Positions 25,895 to 34,790 of a DNA stretch of 64,000 nt are shown piece after piece; within the stretch, counting starts at the first letter, position 1; every line of letters begins with the position of its first letter. The stretch spans positions 21,602,631-21,666,630 of the forward strand of contig OU015501.1 in NCBI GenBank assembly GCA_907164885.2, written 5' to 3'. Below the pieces are notes generated by a model. The model was not told the origin of the DNA, searched no databases, and saw only the letters and a list, made by a program, of their open reading frames with translations. The position numbers and the translations under genes were made by a program. This DNA is from Dolomedes plantarius (taxonomy: Eukaryota; Arthropoda; Arachnida; Araneae; Dolomedidae).

Positions 25895-27114
25895 CTAATG
25901 TAAAGTTATTGTTTATGAAGCATAAGTAGTTATAAAGAATACATAGCTGAAACAATGTTACCAAACACTACTTTTCAATATTTATAATGGAAAACAATAA
26001 CAAAAAAGCTTTAATAGGCATATTATTGGAGAAAACATCTACTTACTGAATGTTACATTATTCACATAAACAGATACAAAATTTAAAAAAAGCTGTTGAT
26101 AAACATTAAATAAAGAATTTGAAGATTATCACTTTCACTAACTGTATAATATAAGAACAATGCAAAACAAATCAATTATTCCATGCTTCATACTTTAAGA
26201 GTGCTGCATTAAACTACGGTTGATAACACACTAATATTAAATCAAACAATCCCATCATAAAACCCAGCCAGCAACAAAAAGGATGCATGAAATCAATGGC
26301 TGAAAAAATATTTAGCCATAAAGTCTGTCAGTAATCTTATAGTTTCATGGATTTAACTGAAAAGAAATCTGACATAGAATAGATTGACTTAAAACTGTCC
26401 TACTCAGACACCCATTCAGTTTTAAGGGAAGGGAATCAAGTACACATGTAAAGAAATTAATAAAAGTATACATCTCACACATAAAAAAAAACAATACAGT
26501 ATACTTTACTAGCCAATATATCAACTTCAAGAACCCTTTCATTCTGCAAAGTGGATTATAGTGCTTTAAGAATGTTACCATACAAATATTTGAGGAAAAT
26601 CGAATGAACAATAAGGTACATACGTAGTTTTACAGTAATAATGTTTATCGAAAGTGACATTTTAATACCGTTACCATCAGCGACACATTCAAATTGTAAA
26701 CACAATGGCACTAGGGATAAATCAGTGTTACTGGGAATAAAATCTACTTACCAATTCATCTTAGATTATGTTAGAATATCCACATAGACAGAAACAACAA
26801 ATAAAACTATTCACAAACACTAAATAAAAAAGTTCAAAAGTATCACTTCATCTAAGCCTATGTTTCACATCGATAGGCTTACCGAAATGACATTTTAAAA
26901 CACCATTTGCTCTTATTCCTGTACGAAATCACATTCCTCAATTTTTGAGGTAGGGTATTTTTGGCTCCTTCATCGATTTCAGGACGTGCAGGGAGATAAT
27001 ATTCATTAGTTTAAGAGATATTAATATTTGTTTTCCGTCCTATGGGAGAATAACATAGGCCGCCATTGCGGAGGTGCCCTAATGGCGGACGTGACGTCAC
27101 ACTTCGACCGCGTA
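25895..27114 (-). repeat. Right long terminal inverted repeat of the THAP element
   Basis: Reverse complement of 20835 to about 22045. It ends ACTTCGACCGCGTA at 27114, next to a short GGGCCTGAAAGGCCC palindrome. Confidence 0.8.
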
Positions 27115-27194
27115 TAGGGCCTGAAAGGCCCTATATCCTCGGTATGAGTATGTGGAAACTGCTACTTTTTACACGTGGTCCAAGAAATGAATTA

Positions 27195-27369
27195 GGGCCT
27201 GTTCACATAGGAGTCCGTTACGTAGCGCTAAGGAAAAGATAACATTGAGACGAAAATAAACCAATTATAGGCGTTAAAAATTTCATTGCTAATCGTTTGG
27301 AGGTTTGTCATTGGTTAAATATATTTCAATACTTTACGCTTCGTAACGGACTCTTATGTGAACAGGCCC
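27195..27369. mobile_element. MITE, GGGCCTGTTCACATA inverted ends (copy 1)
   Basis: Starts GGGCCTGTTCACATAGGAGT and ends with the near reverse complement (CTTATGTGAACAGGCCC). It is flanked by TTA on both sides, consistent with a PIF/Harbinger-type target duplication. No coding capacity. Confidence 0.75.
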
Positions 27370-27386
27370 TTACTTGTGATGAATTA

Positions 27387-27572
27387 GGGCCTGTTCACAT
27401 AGGAGTCCGTTGCGTTGCGTTAAGGAAAAGATGACGTTGAGACGAAAATAAACCAATCATATGCCTCCAAACTATTAGCAATGAAATTTTTAACGCCTAT
27501 GATTGGTTTATTTTCGTCTCAACGTCATCTTTTCCTTAACGCAACGCAACGGACTCCTATGTGAACAGGCCC
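27387..27572. mobile_element. MITE, near-perfect foldback (copy 2)
   Basis: Same ends as copy 1, but the whole unit is an almost perfect palindrome: the AAAAGATGACGTTGAGACGA arm reappears inverted about 100 bases on. The flanks are TTA and TAA. It lies 32 bases before the large palindromic element. A related MITE flanks the other side of that element at 45799. Confidence 0.75.
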
Positions 27573-27703
27573 TAAGGCTTCGTAAGATATGGTGTTGAAG
27601 AACCTACAGTCGGCCGCAAAAATATATAAGCACCGGTACCCCTTTGAAATTTTACAAGATCCATGGTTTGCCAATTTGTTTGGGGAAAGGAAAGGAATAA
27701 CAA

Positions 27704-27752
27704 TGTATTATGCTTTAGAATAATTCTGAGGATTATTCTAAAGCATAATACA
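27704..27752. terminator. Hairpin downstream of the left PMDLSTK-protein gene
   Basis: Mirror of the right-arm hairpin at 45490-45538. It has a 21-bp perfect stem (ATGCTTTAGAATAAT core) with a 7-base loop. Confidence 0.6.
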
Positions 27753-27914
27753 TCGTTGAAAACAGATTGTTGACTGAGAACACTTTGTAAGTATCACTGG
27801 AGTTGCGGTTGAATCTTTTTTTTTTCTGATAATATAGTTGATATTACAGGAGGTACAATTCTTAAAATAAGCTTATATTTTTAACTCTCAAGCATTTTGT
27901 GATTAAAGGTGTTT

Positions 27915-28130
27915 GGATTTTTTAGGATAGGAATTCTTTCTAATGCCATTCCGTATCACTAGAGTTGCAATATGTTTTGGATTTTTTAGGATGGGAATTC
28001 TTTCTAATGTCATTCCGTATCACTAGAGTTGCAATATGTTTTAATTTAGGATGGGAATTCTTTCTAATGCCATTCCGTATCACTGAAGTTGCAATATGTT
28101 TTAATTTAGGATGGGAATTGTTGTGTTTTT
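27915..28130. repeat. Tandem repeat of about 60 bp (left arm)
   Basis: Mirror of 45112-45327. Units share ATTCTTTCTAATGCCATTCC, an ACTAGAGTTGCAATATG block and TTTAGGATGGG, and lie just 3' of the left 409-aa gene remnant. Confidence 0.8.
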
Positions 28131-28190
28131 TAGGAAGAACAAACAACAGATTAATATATAAAAATAAATCTTTTATTTTGTTTGTTGTTA

Positions 28191-29387
28191 TTAAAAGGAC
28201 GTTACATAGGTTTCTAAATTTTTAAAGAGTTCGTCAAAGTCTTCCGACATGTTTAAAAAGTTTGGAGTTTGAGGTTCTTCCAAACAAGTCTGCATGATCA
28301 ATTCCTCCGAATTGATTTTTTCAATGTCCATTTGGCTCGTCGACAAGTCCATATCGATTTGTTCCAAATCCGTGTTCTTTGTCGACAAGTCCATAGGTTC
28401 AGGGACATAGTCTAATGTCTGGACATAATCAAGCGGAATCGGGGGTCCCAATTCCCGATTTCGAATGTCATTGTACATGTCGGCGAATTGGGGTATCAGA
28501 TACAAGACTGTCTGAGGCGGATGAAAAGAAGGTATTTCAAGTTGATTCGTCTGTGATTCGGCATCCATGACGACTGACGGTTCCGGATCCATGACGACTG
28601 ACGACGACGGTTCCGGTTCCGGATCCATTTGGGGAGGTTCGAACGAGTGATACACATTACGAACCGGAGGTGGCGGAGGTACCATCATCAATTCGTCAAG
28701 TCTGTCCAATGCCGGAGTTTGGGGAACATTGTCGTAAATGTTCCTCTTCCGTTTTAATTTGGTAGTCTCCCTCCAATTCCTGCACTCGAAGGGCAATTCT
28801 AGGTCGGATCTCACGACGTCCACAGAAAAGAGAGTCTTTTGGGCAGTCACCAGTACGTAGCACGTTCCATCCGTCACCCGGTACTTGGATTCGGGTTCCA
28901 GGACGAAAAATTTGTAGACGAACTGGTCGGCGGCTCGGAATCCCCTTTTTCTGCGGACGACATCGAAAGATCTGGTCTTTTTTTCAGGCAACACGTAGAA
29001 GAAGAGGGGTACCGTCGTGGTCTGGTAAATGTGACAGGTCCCAGGTTCCACCACACGTTGTCCAAAAGTAAAATATTGTTTTACCACGAACCTGTTGTCG
29101 TACCTGACGAAGAAAGAATGAAAGAAAAAAATATGGAATGAGCTGCAATATATATATATATATATATATATTTAAAAAAAAAAATAGGTCGTATTCAAAT
29201 CCCCATTCGAAATGGTACTTACCGAAAACTCACTCGAACGTCCGTGTTTTTTTTCCTGACACGTCGATCCAATTTCAGACGAGCGGCCACGGCGTCCCAG
29301 CTGACAGAATCGTAGTCATCCCAGCGGGTAAAAGATTCTCTGCCAGTCCTGTAGAAATTGGCGATTAAATTTTCACTTCTGTCTTCG
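28191..29387 (-). pseudogene. Left-arm copy of the PMDLSTK acidic protein, 5'-truncated
   Basis: Exon 2 (28191-29103) is intact and nearly identical to the right-arm copy, including the PMDLSTK motif and acidic tail. The intron is 29104-29222, shorter than the right-arm intron because its AT tract is shorter. The exon 1 remnant (29223-29387) stops abruptly: to its left in gene order the sequence jumps to repeat DNA that in the right arm lies about 360-490 bp upstream. The TATA box, initiator, start codon and first half of exon 1 are therefore missing. Without these it should be silent unless another promoter is used. Confidence 0.85.
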
Positions 29388-30327
29388 TTCTGGTTTCATT
29401 TAGGATTGGAATGCTTTCTAATACCATTACTGGAGTTGAATCCTCTGATAATATAGTTGATATTACATGTGATTATTTCTAATACCATCCTTTTCTAACA
29501 CAATTAGCTAAAAATGTATTATAATGGACATTTATTCCATGATTTTAGGGGTCATTTGTTAATTATTATAAGGTCGTCCTGTCTATGTTTCACATCTAGC
29601 TAACATTCATAAAGTTCTAGATTAAGAGTCCATATAATTTCGTTAAGATTGTAAGTGCTTGTGGATTAAGATTACAGTAAATGAATTTGGATCCCCTTTG
29701 GATAAAAAAAAATATAGTTGATATTACAGGACCATATAATTTCGTTAAGACAGTAAGTGCTTGGAGGTATTAGATTATTTATTTTAGTATAATTATAAAA
29801 GGCATCACATTCGAAAGCCAGAAAGACAGAAAAAATCAAAATTAATAAAGTATGAGGATGTATAGAAACATGATTATTCATATGCCAAGAAAGTATGAGT
29901 CAGAACAGATACATGAATATATGTACCTTACACAACAATCGAATTTTTTACCACTACTGGTAGATACATTAAGGATATATTTAACACATTTGAATTTTTT
30001 TTTTTTGAAAAAGCTGAACAAGGAAAGGGACTATTTTACAATAAATAGATTATTTATTTTGTTAACAAATACGGATTTACAATTACTAGCAGATACATTG
30101 AGGATATTGTTTTGTTTTTCAAAGTACCACCATCGGGTGTTTGTATATCAATAGACTATTGAAAAAAAAAAAGAATTGAAAGAATATTTTTTTCAAAAAA
30201 CAAAATGCCATCATCGGGTGACTGATTGGAGGAAAGAAATATTGTTACTATTGAAAAACACATTTCTACAAATGAAACAAAGTCTTTTTTATTATTATTT
30301 TTCCAAAGTTGGTAATCATTTTGACGC

Positions 30328-30380
30328 AAAAAAATGGCCAGAGAACGTCTTTTTTCAAGACGTTCTCTGGCCATTTTTTT
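30328..30380. terminator. Hairpin C, left arm
   Basis: Perfect stem with A7TGGCCAGAGAACGTC and its complement ending T7, located 3' of the left 80-aa RING gene. Mirror of 42306-42358. Confidence 0.7.
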
Positions 30381-30443
30381 ACCCCCTTTTTTTTCGAAAT
30401 AAAAAGGAGATTAAAAAACAAATACAGTGTTTGTTTTTTTTTT

Positions 30444-30686
30444 TTAGTTCAGGAATTTGGGATTCACATCGAACCAAGGCGGCATGTTTGACAATCTTTC
30501 TAAATCTTTGCTGCTGGGATCGTAACAGTCGGGACAATCCCAATATAAGGATTTTCGGCGAGCACAATATACGTGGCAAATGTGCCTACATGAAAACATG
30601 AAGGCACAATGCGGCGGCACCGGCGTCTTGCATCCCCAACAGTTGAGTACCGGCAGAGCGGCATAGTGAAGAGCTACTGAACTCAT
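30444..30686 (-). CDS. 80-aa RING-H2 protein (left-arm copy)
   Basis: Identical in layout to the right-arm gene at 42000-42242; see that entry for the metal-ligand pattern. The start codon is preceded by the same TATAAAAA and TCATTCG elements in mirrored positions, so this copy appears expressible. Confidence 0.75.
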   Translation of the reverse strand: MSSVALHYAALPVLNCWGCKTPVPPHCAFMFSCRHICHVYCARRKSLYWDCPDCYDPSSKDLERLSNMPPWFDVNPKFLN

Positions 30687-30794
30687 TGTGATAAGCGGTC
30701 GAATGATTCCGAAGCCCAGACGGGTCGCTCTTTTTATACGATTTTCAAACCGGATGTTAAGCACCGGAAGTCAGGTCAAAGTTTGTTCCACAAA

Positions 30795-30851
<57 letters not shown>

Positions 30852-31020
30852 TTGGAATTTTTTTTCTTCTTCTTCCTCTGCTGTAGCAATCAATATAGTA
30901 AAATCCAAAATTGGTTTTTTAAAATAATCTTTTCTGGAAACATCCTCATATCATCTTAAAAAGTAGTAGAGCAAAGCGTGCGACAAGTCCTTATACTAAC
31001 GTTGTCAGCCCTTTGACCAT

Positions 31021-31078
31021 AAAAAAATGGGGGCCAAAAAGATGCTTAACTAAGCATCTTTTTGGCCCCCATTTTTTT
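31021..31078. terminator. Hairpin B, left arm
   Basis: A 28-bp perfect stem, A7TGGGGGCC... closing through GATGCTTA with a minimal loop and ending T7. Mirror of 41618-41675, located 3' of the left 183-aa RING gene. Confidence 0.7.
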
Positions 31079-31109
31079 TACCCCCTGTGAGAAAAAACAA
31101 CAAATGAAA

Positions 31110-31661
31110 TCATCCGAGAGACATTTGTTTCAAGAAACAGAGGTTGAAGTAACATTCATCGGAACAGGTGTGATGTTCTCGGACAAATCCTCTCAGATGG
31201 ACGAATAGAGTACGATCCTTTCGAGCCTCCTCCAAAAAAAACAGGGCAAAGCTGTTGGGATCCCATTCAGGATACCTGTGTAGATCCGGAAGAGGTTTCG
31301 AGTCTGTAAAAGTCCGAATTGTCATGCATCCTTCGGGGCAGAATCTCCCGCGATCCAATCTTTCCTGGATAATTTCGTGCACTCGCCTCAGAAATTTGCG
31401 GTTCCGACTTTTCAGAGGCTCCCTTTCCATGTACATCATAAGGGTCTGGTAGTTGTACAAACTACCCAATTTTTCAAACCAAAATGTCTGATATTCTTTG
31501 TAGTCGGCCCGACATACAGGGCATTGACGTATACCTCCCTTCACGTATGCTGCTGACAGGCAAACGTCGTGCATCCTATGATGTGTTGCACACTCTATCA
31601 TGACAAAAAATATGCTGGATTCCAGCACGAGCTCGTGGCAAATAGCACACACGTCCTCCAT
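31110..31661 (-). CDS. 183-aa RING-H2 protein (left-arm copy)
   Basis: The same gene as 41035-41586 with a few substitutions: CHELVLE for CHEPVLE at residues 8-14, and CPEGC for CPGGC further on. All RING ligands are kept. An intact frame and similar promoter context suggest that both arms can express it. Confidence 0.75.
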   Translation of the reverse strand: MEDVCAICHELVLESSIFFVMIECATHHRMHDVCLSAAYVKGGIRQCPVCRADYKEYQTFWFEKLGSLYNYQTLMMYMEREPLKSRNRKFLRRVHEIIQERLDRGRFCPEGCMTIRTFTDSKPLPDLHRYPEWDPNSFALFFLEEARKDRTLFVHLRGFVREHHTCSDECYFNLCFLKQMSLG

Positions 31662-31956
31662 CTCGAGAGTCAGAGCAAAATGAAATGAATTTTTCTCCGA
31701 AGCGGATTTTTATTGACGCGTCAGGAGGTTGCTGATTGGCTATGTGACGTCATGTCAAGAGGTTTCTGATTGGTCAGATCTTTAAACAATTTGAGAATCC
31801 AACTTTGGAAACAAAAAAAAGAAAACAATTTCTGATAGCTGTTGATTAAGAATACAATTTTGGAAACAAATATTAATAAAAGAGGAAATCAACACGCAAT
31901 TCAAGTCTTATGCAAAAAAAAAAGTCTTATTCCCAAGGTTGTCAAGCATTTCTGTG

Positions 31957-32013
31957 CAAAAAAATGGCCGGAACGTCCTTTTTTTTTCAGGACGTTCCGG
32001 CCATTTTTTTACT
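31957..32013. terminator. Hairpin A, left arm
   Basis: Stem A7TGGCCGGAACGTCC with its complement and T7, loop a T-rich run. Mirror of 40684-40736, 3' of the left 111-aa gene. Confidence 0.7.
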
Positions 32014-32047
32014 CTCCCAACGAGGATGTTGGGGGAACCAAAAAAAT

Positions 32048-32383
32048 TTAAAGTTCTTTTGGCACTTTGGGAATTTTGAAAGTCCCCCATTTTATCGGGG
32101 GTAATTTCAGAAAGTTTCTAATAGCATTTTCCTCCTTCATTCGCTCTTCTCGCGATAACTTTCGGGCATCAGGACACTGGAGGACAAGTGGATTTGCAAG
32201 TTTAGCGGGGCTTTCTTCTGGAATGTCGTCGATGACCGACGACAATTTCTTACACGCCTCGACCAACAAAGGATTCTCCGGAACTGTTATTAAAAAGTCC
32301 AATTTCTTTCGACACCTGTCGGTATTCCAAAAAACGCGGCGAACGGCCAGTTTCTTCGGAGCTCTGGGACAACTCGGAGCCAT
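32048..32383 (-). CDS. 111-aa basic protein (left-arm copy)
   Basis: Mirror of 40311-40646 with minor substitutions (PKKLAV for PKKPAV; FLIT for FSIT). The frame is intact, with the TATATAAAG box upstream. Family not recognised. Confidence 0.7.
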   Translation of the reverse strand: MAPSCPRAPKKLAVRRVFWNTDRCRKKLDFLITVPENPLLVEACKKLSSVIDDIPEESPAKLANPLVLQCPDARKLSREERMKEENAIRNFLKLPPIKWGTFKIPKVPKEL

Positions 32384-32950
32384 GACGTGTGAGATATGCA
32401 GACTGGAGCGCGAGCAATCCTTTATATACCCAAACTGATATCGCCAAGTAGCCAACAAGTAGCGCCAAATGCTAAACGATTATACAATATCTTTAAACCA
32501 ATATGGGTAGAACAAGAAATGGCTGGGACTGGAAGATTGTCGAAGGTTAAAAATCCAAGTTTGACTCTGAATCAATATTGCTTGAGACTATAGGAGATTG
32601 AAGATGTATAAGATACAAAGTTTTGTGTGCAATAATGTTTCTTATTTAGGATGTCCAAACAATACTCCAAGAGTTGATACAATATCTTTACTACAAACTA
32701 GCTTGATGAACCAATATCGGCAGAATAAATGACTGCAGACCAACCGCTCTATATATACTCAGAGAATAGAAAAAGAAAAAAGAAAGTAAAAGAAAAAAAG
32801 AAAAAAAAAAAAAAAAAAAATTTTTTATTTTGTTTTTTTTTTTTGAAATTTTCATTTCTGATTTTGGCTGAGAGTTCTCGGCTGAAAAATATTTTCTAAG
32901 ATTTCCAAATCGAGTCCTATCTTAAAGTGACGTCATATAAAATAAAACAT

Positions 32951-34243
32951 TCAATGGCGGATCGGATCAATCGGAAACTTAATGATCCTGGATATTCCCC
33001 CGACGATAGCCTTCCATCTGTGGCAATCCTCCTCTCTGCAATCACAACAACGTCCAGCATCAAAAGGTCTCATCAGCTTAAATCGTATGTTGTCAAAATA
33101 AATTTGAAACGATCGGGCCATCTGTTCGCATCTCCTCATGGTGTACGGGTCCACGACATGGATCCTGTTCACTTTGAACCTGTCAATGCATTTGGTGACG
33201 GAAGTGTTGTTCTGAAATCCGTCCGTGGATATGCTGAATTTCCCATCGCTTATCGTAAATCCTCCATTTTTCGCGATACTCAATACGGCCGTGGAAAAAT
33301 GGCGCGTCACTTGTTTCGGGATAGGTTTGCGGTCGTGCCAGATGGGAGGGACGATGGCGAAAGGAATGATTCTGGCAATCCCACAGATGGTCGCTTTCCA
33401 CCTGTGGCAATTGAGTCGACGACAATACCTGCAGGGCGTCACGTCCGTTTCTAGAATCTGTTCTGGAAGCATTTTTGGGAAACGCGAACTCTTATGTCGC
33501 ATCCACACATCCATGGCACACGAGTCGAGGAGAAAAAGTTGTTTCACAACCATGTCGAAAACGTCCTGGTCCAAATGATGAAAAGAGTCGTCGTCTCGCG
33601 AGATGGATATTCTTCCGTTCGTGAGGGTGTATCCGTCCTCCTCGATAGCCAGAACGGCCACGACATTTTTGTGACGAGTCACTTGAAACTGTTTTGTTGG
33701 ACAATATTTCTTGGAGTAGTAGTAAGGTTTCGAGTCGATAGGACGCTTGAAAGATCTGACGGAACGAAATTCTCGTGCAGCAGCGGATCTCCGAATAAGG
33801 GGCCTTCTCGATTCAGGTATCTCAGCAGGGAATTTTCTTGATTCAGGTATCTCAGCAGGGGATTTTCTCGATTCAGGGCTCTCAGCAGGGGGCCTTCTCG
33901 ATTCAGGTCTCTCAGCAGGGGATTTTCTCGATTCAGGTCTCTCAGCAGGGGGGCTTCTCGATTCCTCAGCAGCAGGGTTGATACAGGATTCCGATTTCTC
34001 TGCAGGGGTACTCCTCGATTCTTCAGAACATCTTGATTCCTCAGTAGGGTCGATACAGGATTCCGGTTTCTCTGCAAGCGGGGATTCTTCTCCTTCCTTG
34101 TCAGATAACAAACTTTCATCATTGCAATGCAATTCTAAAACGTCGGGATCAAAATCCAATTCATCATCTTCCAATTCCATAGGCATAGTGAATGAAAAAT
34201 CGTGATGTTCCATGTCTGACAACGACAGCACTGGCATATCCAT
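32951..34243 (-). CDS. 430-aa duplicated CHRWK-domain protein (left-arm copy)
   Basis: An intact frame starting in a strong GCCATGG context. It is the same protein as 38157-39569 but with four fewer 10-residue repeats in the low-complexity middle (430 against 470 aa) and a few substitutions in the acidic N terminus (SDKEGEE for SDEEGEE). Both C-x2-C-x4-CHRWK units and the LHCND motif are present. The TATATAAA promoter is mirrored upstream. Confidence 0.75.
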   Translation of the reverse strand: MDMPVLSLSDMEHHDFSFTMPMELEDDELDFDPDVLELHCNDESLLSDKEGEESPLAEKPESCIDPTEESRCSEESRSTPAEKSESCINPAAEESRSPPAERPESRKSPAERPESRRPPAESPESRKSPAEIPESRKFPAEIPESRRPLIRRSAAAREFRSVRSFKRPIDSKPYYYSKKYCPTKQFQVTRHKNVVAVLAIEEDGYTLTNGRISISRDDDSFHHLDQDVFDMVVKQLFLLDSCAMDVWMRHKSSRFPKMLPEQILETDVTPCRYCRRLNCHRWKATICGIARIIPFAIVPPIWHDRKPIPKQVTRHFSTAVLSIAKNGGFTISDGKFSISTDGFQNNTSVTKCIDRFKVNRIHVVDPYTMRRCEQMARSFQIYFDNIRFKLMRPFDAGRCCDCREEDCHRWKAIVGGISRIIKFPIDPIRH

Positions 34244-34416
34244 GGCAATCTCGAATCACAAGCAAACGTCTTGTCTCTAAGGAGAAATACAATCAGACTG
34301 AATGCCAATCCAACCGACAGCAACATTTATATAGTCCAGGATTTAGAAAAAAAAAAAAAATTTTTTTTTTCCAAATCTTGTAGTATATAACAGGGCTGCA
34401 AGGTTTTTCAATTCAG

Positions 34417-34790
34417 ATGTATTCAATCCAGTTGATCAATCCTTTTCGATTTGAACAATCATTGCAATTTATACAATACCTGAAAAAGACTTGTACGTTG
34501 AACAATCATGGGGGTCTCAGACCCTCGAGTCAAACCACTTCGGGGGTCGTCTCAGACCGTCGTCCTCCTCCAGGTCCCTGGCCAGCCCAGAGGGGGTATG
34601 CTTGGGTAGCGCCGGCCTCCCTGGACATCCAACCAGGAACCCCGGGAGGTCTCGGACCCTGAGGTCAGGACCATCCCGGTTAGTCCAGAGGGGGTATGCT
34701 TGGGTAGCGCCAGCCCCTCTGGACTTGAGGGTTAGTTCTCCATCGGAGAACCACCCGCTCCGGCCGCAGCCGGAGAACTGAAGATTTCAG
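34417..34790. ncRNA. Structured, convergently promoted segment (left-arm copy)
   Basis: Mirror of 37619-37986. An 81-codon frame from 34417 diverges from the 121-codon frame of the right arm because a C/G homopolymer differs by one base, which argues against conserved coding. Stem-loops are preserved. Confidence 0.45.

Larger units (their letters stand above)
20835..27114. mobile_element. THAP/DDE (IS4EU/ISL2EU-like) DNA transposon with long inverted repeats, decayed
   Basis: The ends are mirror images: TACGCGGTCGAAGTG at 20835 and its reverse complement ending at 27114. They continue inward as roughly 1.2-kb inverted repeats. The interior carries broken exons of a THAP-domain DDE transposase (23186-24987), AT microsatellites (22158-22190, 22936-22994) and a poly-G run at about 22281. 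Length 6.3 kb. Both ends contain a GTGACGTCA motif and a CpG-rich NCCGCCATT segment that could be its promoter. The target duplication is unclear from the flanks. Confidence 0.8.

Noticed and set aside
28839..29141. Frames antisense to the 409-aa gene (also 44101-44403)
   Set aside because: Shadow of exon 2 on the other strand, with no promoter or domain.
30156..30601. Frames over hairpin C and low-complexity sequence in both arms
   Set aside because: Composed of poly-Lys/Phe from A and T tracts and not preceded by a promoter module.
32927..33454. Open frames opposite the 430/470-aa genes (also 39066-39593, 33747-34205, 38195-38773)
   Set aside because: They lie antisense to, or in alternative frames of, well-supported genes, lack promoters, and their repeats are just the coding minisatellite read in another frame.
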